From Mycolicibacterium sp. CBMA 247 (GTDB taxonomy: Bacteria; Actinomycetota; Actinomycetes; Mycobacteriales; Mycobacteriaceae): 64,000 nucleotides of DNA. Positions 25,365-35,076 of the stretch are shown piece by piece. The notes below the pieces were generated by a model. The model was given only the letters and a program-made list of their open reading frames with translations, searched no databases and was not told where the DNA came from. Every line of letters starts with the position of its first letter. Position 1 is the first letter of the stretch. A program made the translations under genes and the position numbers. Where the stretch lies: NCBI RefSeq assembly GCF_009729095.1, contig NZ_VTGX01000005.1, positions 535,077 through 599,076 of the forward strand, in the 5' to 3' direction.

Positions 25365-25877
25365 ATGCGTGCGTCGAACCAGTTCGCCGATGCGGCGACG
25401 GGCGTGGTGTATGTCCATGCCTCACCCGCGGCGGTGTGCCCACATGTCGAGTGGGCGCTGTCGTCGACCCTGTCGGCGCGGGCGAACCTCAAGTGGACGC
25501 CGCAACCGGCCATGCCCGGCCAGTTGCGCGCGGTGACCAACTGGGTTGGGCCTGTCGGCACCGGGGCGCAGTTGGCTAATGCCCTGCGCTCCTGGTCAGT
25601 GCTGCGCTTCGAGGTGACCGAGGACCCCAGTGCCGGAGTGGACGGGCACCGCTGGTGCCACACCCCCCAGCTGGGCCTGTGGAGCGGTGCCATGAGTGCC
25701 AACGGCGATGTGATGGTCGGCGAGATGCGGCTGCGCAGCCTGATGGCCGGCGGCGCCGACATGTTGGCAGCCGATCTGGACACCGTGCTGGGCACCGCCT
25801 GGGACGAATCCCTGGAGCCCTACCGCAACGGCGGTGACGGCGCCGAGGTGTCCTGGCTGAACCGGGGCGTCGGGTAG
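25365..25877 (+). CDS. DUF3145 family protein
   Basis: This 170-residue protein is a member of the actinobacterial DUF3145 family, recognised by GVVYVHASPAAVCPHVEWAL (residues 14-33), WTPQPAMPGQLRA and a middle region LRFEVTEDPSAG then HRWCHTPQLG. It is soluble, without signal peptide or membrane helix. Function is unknown; M. tuberculosis has a homologue at the corresponding place (Rv2256c). The ATG at 25365 follows GAAGGAG. It stands alone and converges on a secreted-protein gene with 4 bases between stops. Confidence 0.88.
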   Translation: MRASNQFADAATGVVYVHASPAAVCPHVEWALSSTLSARANLKWTPQPAMPGQLRAVTNWVGPVGTGAQLANALRSWSVLRFEVTEDPSAGVDGHRWCHTPQLGLWSGAMSANGDVMVGEMRLRSLMAGGADMLAADLDTVLGTAWDESLEPYRNGGDGAEVSWLNRGVG

Positions 25878-25881
25878 CAGA

Positions 25882-26406
25882 TCAGCCGCGCTGCCAGAGG
25901 CAGTAGCCGCTGAGCTTCACCGTGAACATGTGGTCGCTGACCTCGACGGTCAGCGGCTGGCCCGGGGCAGCCGTCGTCGTCATGGGTCCTGACGTCCTGC
26001 CGGCGGCAACGATGTCGACAACCTCGACGCTGCAAAGGGCCTCGGCAGTCTGCGGACTCGCAGTCCACGTGCCCGCCTTGGCTTCCGGATTCCGTCGGCC
26101 CTGCCCGTGCAGGATCACTTCGGGCCCGGTGGTCAGCCAGCGGTCCGACGAGGGATAGGCGTCGGCGAACGGCTGCCAGCTGCCGTCCTCGCATTGCAGC
26201 AGGCGCCGGTTGTTGCCGATCTGTCCGGCGTCGGCGGGAGTCAGCACGCCCGCGAGACTTTCGGCGCACGACGTGCCGGGTTGTGGCGCCGTCGTTTGGG
26301 CGGGACCGGGCGGCGCCGGTTGGGGATCGGCATGTGCGCACGCACTCGTGGTGAGTGCGGCAGTCACGCTGAGGGTCGCCGCGGTCAACGCAAGCAGTCG
26401 GCACAT
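25882..26406 (-). CDS. secreted protein of unknown function
   Basis: This 174-residue protein has an N-terminal signal peptide (MCRLLALTAATLSVTAALTT, then SACAHADPQ). Cleavage after AHA is likely, and SAC could be read as a weak lipobox. The mature protein starts with a Pro-rich stretch and has paired cysteines (GTSCAES, LLQCEDG, ALCSVE, GYCLWQ). No domain is recognised. Its start lies 3 bases before the point where the large DUF4185 gene ends on the same strand, so it is the second gene of that unit. Confidence 0.72.
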   Translation of the reverse strand: MCRLLALTAATLSVTAALTTSACAHADPQPAPPGPAQTTAPQPGTSCAESLAGVLTPADAGQIGNNRRLLQCEDGSWQPFADAYPSSDRWLTTGPEVILHGQGRRNPEAKAGTWTASPQTAEALCSVEVVDIVAAGRTSGPMTTTAAPGQPLTVEVSDHMFTVKLSGYCLWQRG

Positions 26407-26409
26407 GGT

Positions 26410-28650
26410 CTACACCGAGACCGTCTTCATGGATTTCAGGTCGGTGCGCATCAGCTGGACGTTGTAGTCACCCCAGTAGGACAGGTTGTAGTACAGGTAA
26501 TGCGAGTTGTCCACGATGGTTCCGTCGGCGTTCGTCGAGTTGAAGTAGTCGGTGCCCGACATCGGGTGGACCATCGGCGCATACATGCCGGTATTGGTCG
26601 TGAGGTTGTTGTTCACGAGCGTCGTCGTATTCGACCACTCACCCTGGGGTGAGTCCGACACCCGCATCACCACATTATTGCCGCCATCGGTGTAGAGCAC
26701 CACGTATTTGCCCAGATACTCGTTGTACTGCACCGACATCTCGCTGACGTTGCCGTTGGTGGGCAGCCCGCCGACCCAGATGCCGTTCGCGATCTTGGTG
26801 AACAATCCGAAGGTGAAGGTGTCGATGACCTTGTAGAGCTGCGGCAGGAAATCGGTACTGCTGGAGCCGAATACCGGAACTGCCGCCGACGGATCACCGG
26901 TCACCCACTTTCCGGCACCGTTGGAGTTCTCACCCGACCAGTACTGGTAGGCATCCAGGTTGGTGACCTGATCCTTCTCCACCCGCGCCAGGTAGGCCGA
27001 ACCCTGCCTGCCGGACGGTGTCCCGTACACGTAGACGTACGGGTCGGTCGGGTCGTCCGGCACCACCAGCGCGTTCTGCTGGAAATGCTCGTCGCCGGGT
27101 ACGTAGGCGGGGCCCGCGCGGAACCAGCCTGACGAGCGCACGGTTGCGGGGTCGACGGTCCAGGTCTTACCGCCGTCGTTGGAGTAGGCGATACCCGAGT
27201 AATTCGTGGTCCAGCTGCCCGGGTTGTCCCAGGTGCGGATCGACATCACGGTCGCGTACTGCGTGTAACCACCCTCGGCATTGGGGTTTTCGATCGCGAT
27301 CGCCGAGGTCGGGATCATCGTGTAGGTCTTGCCGAACAACCCGTCAACGCCGGGGTCGTAGATGATCTGCGAGGCGCCCGCCGCCGGCCCTCCGGTGCCG
27401 TACCACTGATGGACGCCGTTGGGATCGCCGGGGAATTGCGCCCCGGCATTGATCACCGCATCGCTGAATTGCAGACCGTTGCTCAGATCAGTGTCGATGG
27501 TGCGGAACAACACGTTGTTGCGCCAGTCGCCGGTCATGCCCGGCCCACTGTAGGTATCGCCGAACAACGTGTAGATGATCGGTTTTCCGGTCACAGGATC
27601 GGTGTACCCGCTGTTCCACATGATGCCGAGATCCGTGCCCGCGACGAACCAGTGGTCGGTGACGCCGGGTCCGGTGACCCACCCGAGCTTGTCGGTGAAA
27701 CTCGCCAGTGACGACGGGACCTGGGGCTTGGGCGTCAGATCGTCGGTCCGGACCGCGACATTCGGGCTGACCGCCGCCATCGGCTGGATCTCATTCTCGG
27801 CCACCGTGGATGCGGCATCGTTGGCCGACGACACACGGGCGCTGAGCGGATTGATCGTCCGCGCGAATTCCCTTCGTGTCCAAGCCATCATGGCCCACAA
27901 GGCGGGGGACTGGGCGGGGGCCACCGGGCTCGTGCCCGCGCCGAACGGTGCGAGCCCGGCGGCGCTCAGCAGCGCTGACACCGCCGGTGGCGCGGAGATC
28001 TTGGGGGTGGTGGATTCGGGTGCGGTGACCGTGGCGGCCGGAACGGCGCTGATCTCCTGCATGGCGCCGCGGCCGCGCTGGGCGATGTCCTCGGTGGCTT
28101 CTTTGATCTTCACGACGACGGTGCCGGGGCGTTGCGTGGAGTCCGGGTCCGCGCGATCCAGATTGGGTACGGTGGCCGCCGCGTCAGGGCTGGACTGGGT
28201 GGGCCGGGTGGACTTGCTGAGCTCCCGCTTGCCGGTGCTCGTCGACGGGCGGTTGCGGGTCGGCCTGGCGGCCGTGCCGCTGAGCTGGGTTCGCGTCTCG
28301 TCGAGGCGGCTCTGGGTGCGTTTCAAGGCATCTCCGACGCCATCAAGGCCGGACTCGACGTCCTTGCGGACTCGGTCGGTCAGCTTCGAAAGGGGGCCTT
28401 TACGGCTCGGCGCGGTGGAAGTGTCGGGCTTCGTCACATTCGGTGAGCTGCCTGCCGAGCCTTTGGAGGGTTTGGCGGCTTTGGAACCCGACGTCTCACC
28501 GGACTTGTCGTTGCTACTTGTGCTGGACTTGCCAGGGCTGCTGCCGGTCTCGTCGGCCCAGGCGATGCCGGTTCCCGACGTCAGCGCGGTCCCGATGCCG
28601 AGTGCAACAGCAAGGGCGCCGACGCGGCCGATGTACTTGGTTGAATCCAT
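26410..28650 (-). CDS. large secreted DUF4185 protein
   Basis: This protein is 746 residues from the ATG at 28650 (MDSTKYIGRVGALAVALGIG). It has a signal peptide ending near AWADE, then about 170 residues rich in Ser, Thr, Lys and Pro that are likely disordered. An Ala-rich linker follows, then a C-terminal DUF4185 propeller-like domain from about residue 370: WVTGPGVTDHWFVAGTDLG, TLFGDTYSGPGMTGDW, SYWGDYNVQLMRT. The Ser/Lys-rich spacer suggests attachment in or crossing of the cell envelope. An in-frame extension upstream of 28650 is rejected because the signal peptide defines the start. It is a paralogue of 3395-4465; catalytic activity is unknown. Confidence 0.85.
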   Translation of the reverse strand: MDSTKYIGRVGALAVALGIGTALTSGTGIAWADETGSSPGKSSTSSNDKSGETSGSKAAKPSKGSAGSSPNVTKPDTSTAPSRKGPLSKLTDRVRKDVESGLDGVGDALKRTQSRLDETRTQLSGTAARPTRNRPSTSTGKRELSKSTRPTQSSPDAAATVPNLDRADPDSTQRPGTVVVKIKEATEDIAQRGRGAMQEISAVPAATVTAPESTTPKISAPPAVSALLSAAGLAPFGAGTSPVAPAQSPALWAMMAWTRREFARTINPLSARVSSANDAASTVAENEIQPMAAVSPNVAVRTDDLTPKPQVPSSLASFTDKLGWVTGPGVTDHWFVAGTDLGIMWNSGYTDPVTGKPIIYTLFGDTYSGPGMTGDWRNNVLFRTIDTDLSNGLQFSDAVINAGAQFPGDPNGVHQWYGTGGPAAGASQIIYDPGVDGLFGKTYTMIPTSAIAIENPNAEGGYTQYATVMSIRTWDNPGSWTTNYSGIAYSNDGGKTWTVDPATVRSSGWFRAGPAYVPGDEHFQQNALVVPDDPTDPYVYVYGTPSGRQGSAYLARVEKDQVTNLDAYQYWSGENSNGAGKWVTGDPSAAVPVFGSSSTDFLPQLYKVIDTFTFGLFTKIANGIWVGGLPTNGNVSEMSVQYNEYLGKYVVLYTDGGNNVVMRVSDSPQGEWSNTTTLVNNNLTTNTGMYAPMVHPMSGTDYFNSTNADGTIVDNSHYLYYNLSYWGDYNVQLMRTDLKSMKTVSV

Positions 28651-28768
28651 GACGCTCCGTGTCTCAATCCGCAACCCCGGCCCAGTCGAAACGTACCGTG
28701 CACCGTCCACCGCGCCGGGCAAACACGCCGATTCGCCGAAAGCGGTTCTGAATTGCGAAGGCTCGGCG

Positions 28769-30219
28769 TCACCTGACCCGGTAGTGCGCGGGGTCCGGTT
28801 CAGACAGCATGCGGGTGAGGGTCGCCCGGTCGAACGGCCACAGGTCGATGGTCCCGGCGTCGGTGAAGTACCACGAATTGCACCCCGTGTTCCACACCGT
28901 CGGGCCCAGAGCGCCGGCGACCGCGGCATTGAATTCGTCGGTGGCCTCCTCGGTGACCTCGACCTCGGAGAGTTCCGCGTTGGCGAACCGCTTGAGCCAA
29001 CCCACGATGTAGCGGGCGGTGAGCTCGGCCGAATACTGCAATGGGATCGACCCGGTCGGCGAGTTCGGGCCCAGCACGGTGAACAGATTCGGAAAGCCGG
29101 GGATCGCCGTCATGCGATATGCCCGTGGACCTTTGACCCACGCATCGTCGAGCGTGATGCCGTCGCGGCCCACGACGGACATGGGCCGCATGTAGTTGTG
29201 TGCCTGAAAGCCGGTGGCCAGCACCACGACATCGACCTCGTGGTGCGCGCCGTCGGCGGTGCGGATGCCGGCAGGGGTGAATTCCCGGATCGGATCGGCG
29301 ATCAGGCTGGTGTTGGGCCGGTTGATGGCGCGGTAGTACGTGCCCGATACCACCTGTCGTTTGCACAGCGGCTGATAGTCCGGGGTGAGTTTCGCGCGCA
29401 GTGCGGGGTTGCGGACCTGGGCGGCCAGACTCCACCGGGCGTAGGACTGCACCAGCCGGCGCCGCCATGACGGGGCGGTGACGACGTCGGCGAGTATTCC
29501 CGACGCCCACTGCAGCCGCCGGTAGAGAAAGTCATGCCACCCCGGCCACCGGCGCAGTGCCTTGGCGACCACTGACGACTGCCGCAGCGACATCGGTGCC
29601 CACAGGATCCACTGGGGTGATCTGGCGAAGTGGATCAGTGTGCGGGCTTGTGGTTGCAGCGCCGAGACCACCTGCACACCAGTCGATCCCGTGCCGATCA
29701 CGGCGATGCGCCGATCGGCGGTCACCAGCTCCGGATCCCACCGCGCGGTGTGGACGATCCGTCCGCCGAAGGTGTCCATGCCGGGAATGTCGGGCACGAA
29801 CGGATGGTGCAGCACCCCGGTGGCACAGATGACGAAATCGGCTGTCAGGGTCTCGCCGTCGCCGGCCGTCAGGGTCCACGATGTTGTGGTGGCGTCGTAA
29901 CGCGCTTCGACGACTTCGGTGCCCAGCCGCAGATGTGCGTCGAGTCCGAATTCCCCGACGACGTCGCGGTGATACCGCTGGATTTCCTCGCCGCTAGCCC
30001 AGATGTGGCTCCAGTCCGGTTTTGGCGCGAAGGAGAACTGGTAGATCTGCGATGGGACATCGCACGTAAGTTCCGGATAGCGGTTCCAGTGCCAGACGCC
30101 GCCGACGTCGGAACCCTTTTCCAGGATCGTGAAGTTCGTGAAACCGGATTGTTTGAGCGTGTGGGCGGTCGCGATGCCGGCCATCCCCGCGCCGATGATG
30201 ACGACGCGGACCTCGCGGC

Positions 30220-30223
<4 letters not shown>
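28769..30223 (-). CDS. flavin-containing monooxygenase (Baeyer-Villiger type)
   Basis: This 484-residue flavoprotein has the FAD motif VVIIGAGMAGIATAHTLKQS (residues 6-25), a second Rossmann motif IAVIGTGSTGVQVVSAL for NADPH, and CATGVLHHPFVPDIPG between them. The order is that of flavin monooxygenases and EthA-like Baeyer-Villiger enzymes, which insert oxygen into ketones or oxidise S and N atoms. The family fingerprint F-x-G-x-x-x-H-x-x-x-W is seen as FGGRIVHTARWD. The ATG at 30223 overlaps the stop of the SDR gene upstream (ATGA), so an alcohol-to-ketone-to-ester sequence by the pair is plausible. Confidence 0.88.
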
Positions 30224-31104
<881 letters not shown>

Positions 31105-31137
31105 GTCATGCCTCCCCGGAGTCATCTCACGACCATT

Positions 31138-31175
31138 CGAATACTGACGGTATCCGAATACTCTGAGTTAATTCA
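31138..31175. promoter_or_regulatory. AT-rich divergent promoter region with repeats
   Basis: Between the SDR start (31104, minus) and the tetR start (31210, plus) lie two copies of CGAATACT (31138-31145 and 31155-31162) and an imperfect 12-base palindrome TGAGTTAATTCA (31164-31175). These are plausible operator half-sites for the neighbouring TetR. No single perfect palindrome is present. Confidence 0.4.
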
Positions 31176-31209
31176 ATACCCAGAGTTCGTTGCGAACTAT
31201 CATCAGCGC

Positions 31210-31878
31210 ATGCCGCGGCTGACCAGGGCTCAACGCCAGGAACAGACGCGGGCCGAACTGTTGGAGGCGGCCAGGCTGCGCTTCCTGAGCTTCGGGTACG
31301 CCGCGACGAGCCTCGAGGACATCGCCGACGACGCGGGGTTCTCGAAGGGCGCCGTGTACTCGAACTTCGGGAGTAAGCCCAATTTGTGCCGCGACGTGCT
31401 GGAGCTGATCCACCGCGAGAAATTCGCCGAGATGGCCGAACTCGCGACATCCGACGCGGAACTGGACGATCGCGTGGTGGCGGTCAGTGCGTGGCTGGAG
31501 CGCACCGCAGGCGATGTCGGCTGGACGATGCTCGAACTCGAATTCGCGGTGCTGTCCCGGAACAATCCCGAACTCGCCGAGATGATCACAACGTTGCGCA
31601 ACGACGCCGCGCGGATGGTCGTCGACGTCCTGCAGTCGATGTCGGCCGAACTCGGCCTCACCGAAGCGCAATTGGAGAACAGCGCGGTGGCCGCGAGCCT
31701 GGACGATCTCGCCAATCTTCTGCTCAGTGCCGGGATCGGCCTCGGCATCCAGCGGGCCATCGACCCGTCGGTGCCTGCGCGACCGTTCACCGACGCCTTC
31801 GGGCACCTGGTGAAACTGCTTGCGGCCCTGGGGTCCCCGAACGAGATGCCGAAAGAGATCGGGCTAGCGGCCGACTGA
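31210..31878 (+). CDS. TetR-family transcriptional regulator
   Basis: This 222-residue TetR protein has its helix-turn-helix in residues 6-55 (QEQTRAELLEAARLRFLSFG, then TSLEDIADDAGFSKGAVYSN). The C-terminal domain is of the larger BetI/TetR_C_6-like type. It is divergent from the SDR/monooxygenase pair and probably represses it. The ATG at 31210 fits the family N-terminus; an upstream extension from 31108 lies in the promoter region and is rejected. The 92 bases after its stop (31879-31970), up to the convergent kinase gene, show nothing notable. Confidence 0.88.
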   Translation: MPRLTRAQRQEQTRAELLEAARLRFLSFGYAATSLEDIADDAGFSKGAVYSNFGSKPNLCRDVLELIHREKFAEMAELATSDAELDDRVVAVSAWLERTAGDVGWTMLELEFAVLSRNNPELAEMITTLRNDAARMVVDVLQSMSAELGLTEAQLENSAVAASLDDLANLLLSAGIGLGIQRAIDPSVPARPFTDAFGHLVKLLAALGSPNEMPKEIGLAAD

Positions 31879-31970
31879 CAGCCGGATGCGAACGACGTCT
31901 CAGGTGCTCATGCAGGAAGGCATCGACGTCATGGGGAGTCGCGGCGAAGAAATAGGGCGCCGGTCCAGTT

Positions 31971-32861
31971 TCACGGCACCAGGATCTTCAGCGCGCGCGG
32001 CACAGCGGACACCGTCACCGGCAACGGTGCCGCGAAATCCCCGTCGGCATAGGAGTTGATGCCCGGGCACTCGACGTGGACCGTCCTGGCGCGTTTGGTG
32101 GTCACCTCGTCAAGGTCGACGTGGGTGCCCTTGAAGACCGTTGGGAAAAGCCGGATCAATCTGGTGCGCGACGCAGACGTGATCATCGTGACGTCGAGCA
32201 GTCCGTCCGAATGGTCGGCGCCCGGGCAGATCAACATGCCGCCGCCGTAGCTGCGGGTGTTGCCGAATGCCGTCAGGGTGAGGTCGGTACGGAGCTCGGG
32301 GCCGTCGTCGAACGTCAGCCGGAACGGCAGCAGCCGGAGCTTGGAGATCTCCGCGAGCATCGCGACGTTGTAGCGCATCCGGCCGTGCGGCCAACGCATC
32401 CGGTTGGTTCGGTCGCTGACCAGGGAGTCGAATCCGGCGGCCATCACGGTGCCGAACCACTTGGCCGCGCCGGAGGCGTCCACGATGCGGCCCAGGTCGA
32501 CGGTCTCGGTTCGGCCGCCGACGACGATATCGGCGGCGGCCTCGGGATCGCCTGTCGGCAACCGGTATTCGCGGGCGTGGTCGTTGCCGGTGCCGGCGGG
32601 CACGATGCCCAGCGGGACGTTCCCCTGGGCCAGCGCCTGCAGAGCCAGCGAGATCACCCCGTCGCCGCCGACCACCACGAGCGCGTCGGTGCCGCGGTCG
32701 AGTGCGTCGTCGACAAGCCTGCCGGCATGTGCGGCGTCGGTCCCGATGATGTGGCACACATCGATACCGCGCCGCTGGAACTGCGCGATGGCCCGTTCGG
32801 CCGCGTGCGGCGCATTGCCGTGTCCTGACAGGGGATTGGTCAGGACGGTAACCCGATTCAC
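31971..32861 (-). CDS. diacylglycerol kinase-family lipid kinase (Rv2252-like)
   Basis: This 296-residue protein has the DAGK catalytic domain: NPLSGHG near the N-terminus, VVVGGDGVISLALQAL (about residues 62-77) with the nucleotide-binding GGDG, and PAGTGNDHAR (about 88-97). It phosphorylates diacylglycerol to phosphatidic acid at the inner membrane face; the M. tuberculosis homologue Rv2252 has been linked to phosphatidylinositol mannoside synthesis. The GTG start overlaps the stop of the flavoprotein gene by four bases, as in the Rv2251-Rv2252 pair. Confidence 0.9.
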   Translation of the reverse strand: MNRVTVLTNPLSGHGNAPHAAERAIAQFQRRGIDVCHIIGTDAAHAGRLVDDALDRGTDALVVVGGDGVISLALQALAQGNVPLGIVPAGTGNDHAREYRLPTGDPEAAADIVVGGRTETVDLGRIVDASGAAKWFGTVMAAGFDSLVSDRTNRMRWPHGRMRYNVAMLAEISKLRLLPFRLTFDDGPELRTDLTLTAFGNTRSYGGGMLICPGADHSDGLLDVTMITSASRTRLIRLFPTVFKGTHVDLDEVTTKRARTVHVECPGINSYADGDFAAPLPVTVSAVPRALKILVP

Positions 32862-34471
32862 GGAATCAGCTTGCCGGGGTTGAGGATTCCGGCCGGATCG
32901 AGCGTCGCCTTGACTGCGCGCAACACCTCGACACCGAGATCACCGATCTCGTCACGCATCCACGGGCGGTGATCAGCGCCGACCGCGTGGTGATGGGTGA
33001 TGGTGCCGCCGGTGCGAACCATCGCGTCGGATGCCGCAGTCTTGGCCTTGCGCCACTGTTCGATCGGGTTACCCCGTTGTGCGGCGACGACGGTGAAGTA
33101 CAGCGAGGCGCCGGTCGGGTACACATGCGAAATGTGGCACATCACGAGCGCCGGTGTGCCGGATTCGGCCAGGGAGGTCGTCAATGCCTCGGTGACAGCG
33201 GCTTTCAGCGTCGCCAGGTTGGACCACGTGGTGGCGGTCTCCAGGGTTTCGCACAGCGCCCCGGCCGCCAGCAGCGAATCGCGCAGGTACGGCGCACCGA
33301 ACCGGCCGTGCTCCCACGCCCGGGCCGGGGCCTCGCCGAGCGAGGTGCCGCCGTGCTGCTCCAGCATGGCGTGGGTTTCCGCGTGCCGGCTCTCGGTGTG
33401 CGCCTGTGTGCCCTCGAACAGTGTGATGGCCAGGCAGCCACCGGTGATGCTCTGCTCGCCGATGCTTTCCGTGGTAGCCAGGTTCACCCCGGTCTCGGCT
33501 TCATCGGACAGCCGGACCACCGTCGACCCGGTGCCGGTCTGGGTGACCGCACGCAACGCCTCGGCTCCGGTGCCGAAATCCGGGAAGGACCAAGCCTCGT
33601 AGCGCGTGGTCTCGGGGATCGGGTGTACCCGAACGCGAACCCGGGTGATGACGCCGAACACCCCTTCCGAACCGAGGAGCAGCTGGCGCAGATCCGGTCC
33701 GGCCGCCGAGGCCGGGGCCCGGCCGAGGTCCAGTACCCCCGACGGGGTGATGGCGCGTAGGCCGCGGACCATATCGTCGAAACGTCCGTATCCGGCCGAG
33801 TCCTGCCCCGAGGACCGGGTGGCGGCGAACCCGCCGATCGTGGCGAACTGGAAGCTCTGCGGAAAGTGGCCCAGTGAGAATCCCTGTGCGCCGAGGAGGG
33901 CCTCGGCCTGCGGACCGGTGACGCCCGCGCCGAGTTCGGCCTCACCGGTCACCGCGTCGAGGGCGTACAGCGCGTCGAACCGGCGCAGGTCGAGCGTGAC
34001 GACCGCGGCGAACTCGCCGCGCAGCGGATCGAGTCCGCCCACCACGCTGGTCCCACCGCCGAACGGGACCACCGCGATCCGGCGCTGGGCGCAGTAGGCC
34101 AGGATCGCGGCCACCTCGTCATCCGAGCCAGGAAGCAGCACCGCGTCGGGCGCGTCCTGGGCTCCGGAGTCCTTGCGGCGCAACAGGTCCAATGTGGACT
34201 TCCCGCCGGCGCGCAGCAGCCGCGACAGGGTATCGGTACGGCAATGCTGTGCGCCGATGATCGCGGCGAGTGCCTCGAGATCATCGTCGGACAGTGCCGA
34301 CGGGCGCAGCGTTACCTGCTCCGGGGTCAGCTCGGCGGCGGGCGCCGCGTCGATCCCGAGGGCCTGCTGGAGCAGGGTCCGGATGCCCTCGGACAAGGGC
34401 TTGGCTGCCTGCGGGTCGCCCCAGGCATCCCACTTCATCGGAGGCAGAAACTGTTCGGCCGGGCTCGTCAT
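32858..34471 (-). CDS. FAD-linked oxidase, alkyl-DHAP synthase-like (Rv2251-like)
   Basis: This 537-residue protein has the PCMH-type FAD domain (VLLPGSDDEVAAILAYCAQR, then VPFGGGTSVVGGLDPLRG at about 145-162) and a C-terminal domain with HHHAVGADHRPW (about 497-508), a cluster typical of alkyldihydroxyacetonephosphate synthases. Those make ether lipids from acyl-DHAP and a fatty alcohol. Actinobacterial members may have another lipid or hydroxy-acid substrate. It is coupled to the lipid kinase gene downstream and divergent from tetR-glpD, all genes of glycerol-lipid metabolism. The 5-prime end (ATG 34471) is only 17 bases from the ATG of tetR, suggesting a leaderless mRNA. Confidence 0.85.
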   Translation of the reverse strand: MTSPAEQFLPPMKWDAWGDPQAAKPLSEGIRTLLQQALGIDAAPAAELTPEQVTLRPSALSDDDLEALAAIIGAQHCRTDTLSRLLRAGGKSTLDLLRRKDSGAQDAPDAVLLPGSDDEVAAILAYCAQRRIAVVPFGGGTSVVGGLDPLRGEFAAVVTLDLRRFDALYALDAVTGEAELGAGVTGPQAEALLGAQGFSLGHFPQSFQFATIGGFAATRSSGQDSAGYGRFDDMVRGLRAITPSGVLDLGRAPASAAGPDLRQLLLGSEGVFGVITRVRVRVHPIPETTRYEAWSFPDFGTGAEALRAVTQTGTGSTVVRLSDEAETGVNLATTESIGEQSITGGCLAITLFEGTQAHTESRHAETHAMLEQHGGTSLGEAPARAWEHGRFGAPYLRDSLLAAGALCETLETATTWSNLATLKAAVTEALTTSLAESGTPALVMCHISHVYPTGASLYFTVVAAQRGNPIEQWRKAKTAASDAMVRTGGTITHHHAVGADHRPWMRDEIGDLGVEVLRAVKATLDPAGILNPGKLIP

Positions 34472-34488
34472 GCGTTACAGTATTACAT
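34472..34488. promoter_or_regulatory. 17-bp divergent gap with a symmetric -10 element
   Basis: Only 17 bases separate two divergent start codons. TACAGTA (34476-34482) reads as TACAGT on the plus strand, ending 7 bases before ATG 34489, and as TACTGT on the minus strand, ending 5 bases before ATG 34471. Both match the mycobacterial -10 pattern TANNNT at leaderless spacing. The arms CGTTAC (34473-34478) and GTAACG (34502-34507) could form part of a TetR operator overlapping the tetR start codon. Confidence 0.55.
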
Positions 34489-35076
34489 ATGATGTCAATC
34501 AGTAACGATGGATCGCTGAGCGACCAGATCCTGGATGCCGCCGCGAGTTGCGTGCTGGCGTTCGGTGTGGACCGGGTGACACTGGCCGAGATCGCCCGCC
34601 GGGCCGGAGTCAGCCGCCCGACCGTGTACCGGCGCTTCCCCGACACCCAGTCGATCCTCGCCGCGCTGCTCACCACGCGGGTCGTGGGTGCCCTCGACGC
34701 GACCGAGAGCGGCGGTGCGGGCCGTGCGGCCCTGGTCGACCGCATCGTCACGGTGGCCGGCCGTCTTCGCCACGACGAGGTGATGATGGCGGTGCTGCAC
34801 AGCACGCCGGAGCTGGCGATGGTCTACATCGCCGAGCGTCTGGGCACCAGCCAGCAGATCCTGATCGACGCACTGGCCGGAGAGCTCAAGCTCGCACAGG
34901 AGGTGGGCTCGGAAAACGACCGTGTCCGGCCCGGCGATCCCCGCCAGCTGGCCACCATGTGTCTGCTGATCACCCAGTCGGCGATCCAGTCCGCACAGAT
35001 GGTCGAGCCCATCCTCGATGCCGACGCCCTGGCCGCCGAGCTCGCCCACGCGCTGAACGGATACCTCGCATCATGA
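34489..35076 (+). CDS. TetR-family regulator upstream of glpD (Rv2250c-like)
   Basis: This 195-residue TetR protein has its helix-turn-helix at about residues 9-55 (SDQILDAAASCVLAFGVDRV, then TLAEIARRAGVSRPTVYRRF). It starts at ATG 34489, or three bases later at 34492. Its stop overlaps the glpD ATG (ATGA), so it is co-expressed with glycerol-3-phosphate dehydrogenase, the same arrangement as Rv2250c-glpD1. It probably controls both its own operon and the divergent flavoprotein-lipid kinase pair from the shared promoter. Confidence 0.88.
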   Translation: MMSISNDGSLSDQILDAAASCVLAFGVDRVTLAEIARRAGVSRPTVYRRFPDTQSILAALLTTRVVGALDATESGGAGRAALVDRIVTVAGRLRHDEVMMAVLHSTPELAMVYIAERLGTSQQILIDALAGELKLAQEVGSENDRVRPGDPRQLATMCLLITQSAIQSAQMVEPILDADALAAELAHALNGYLAS

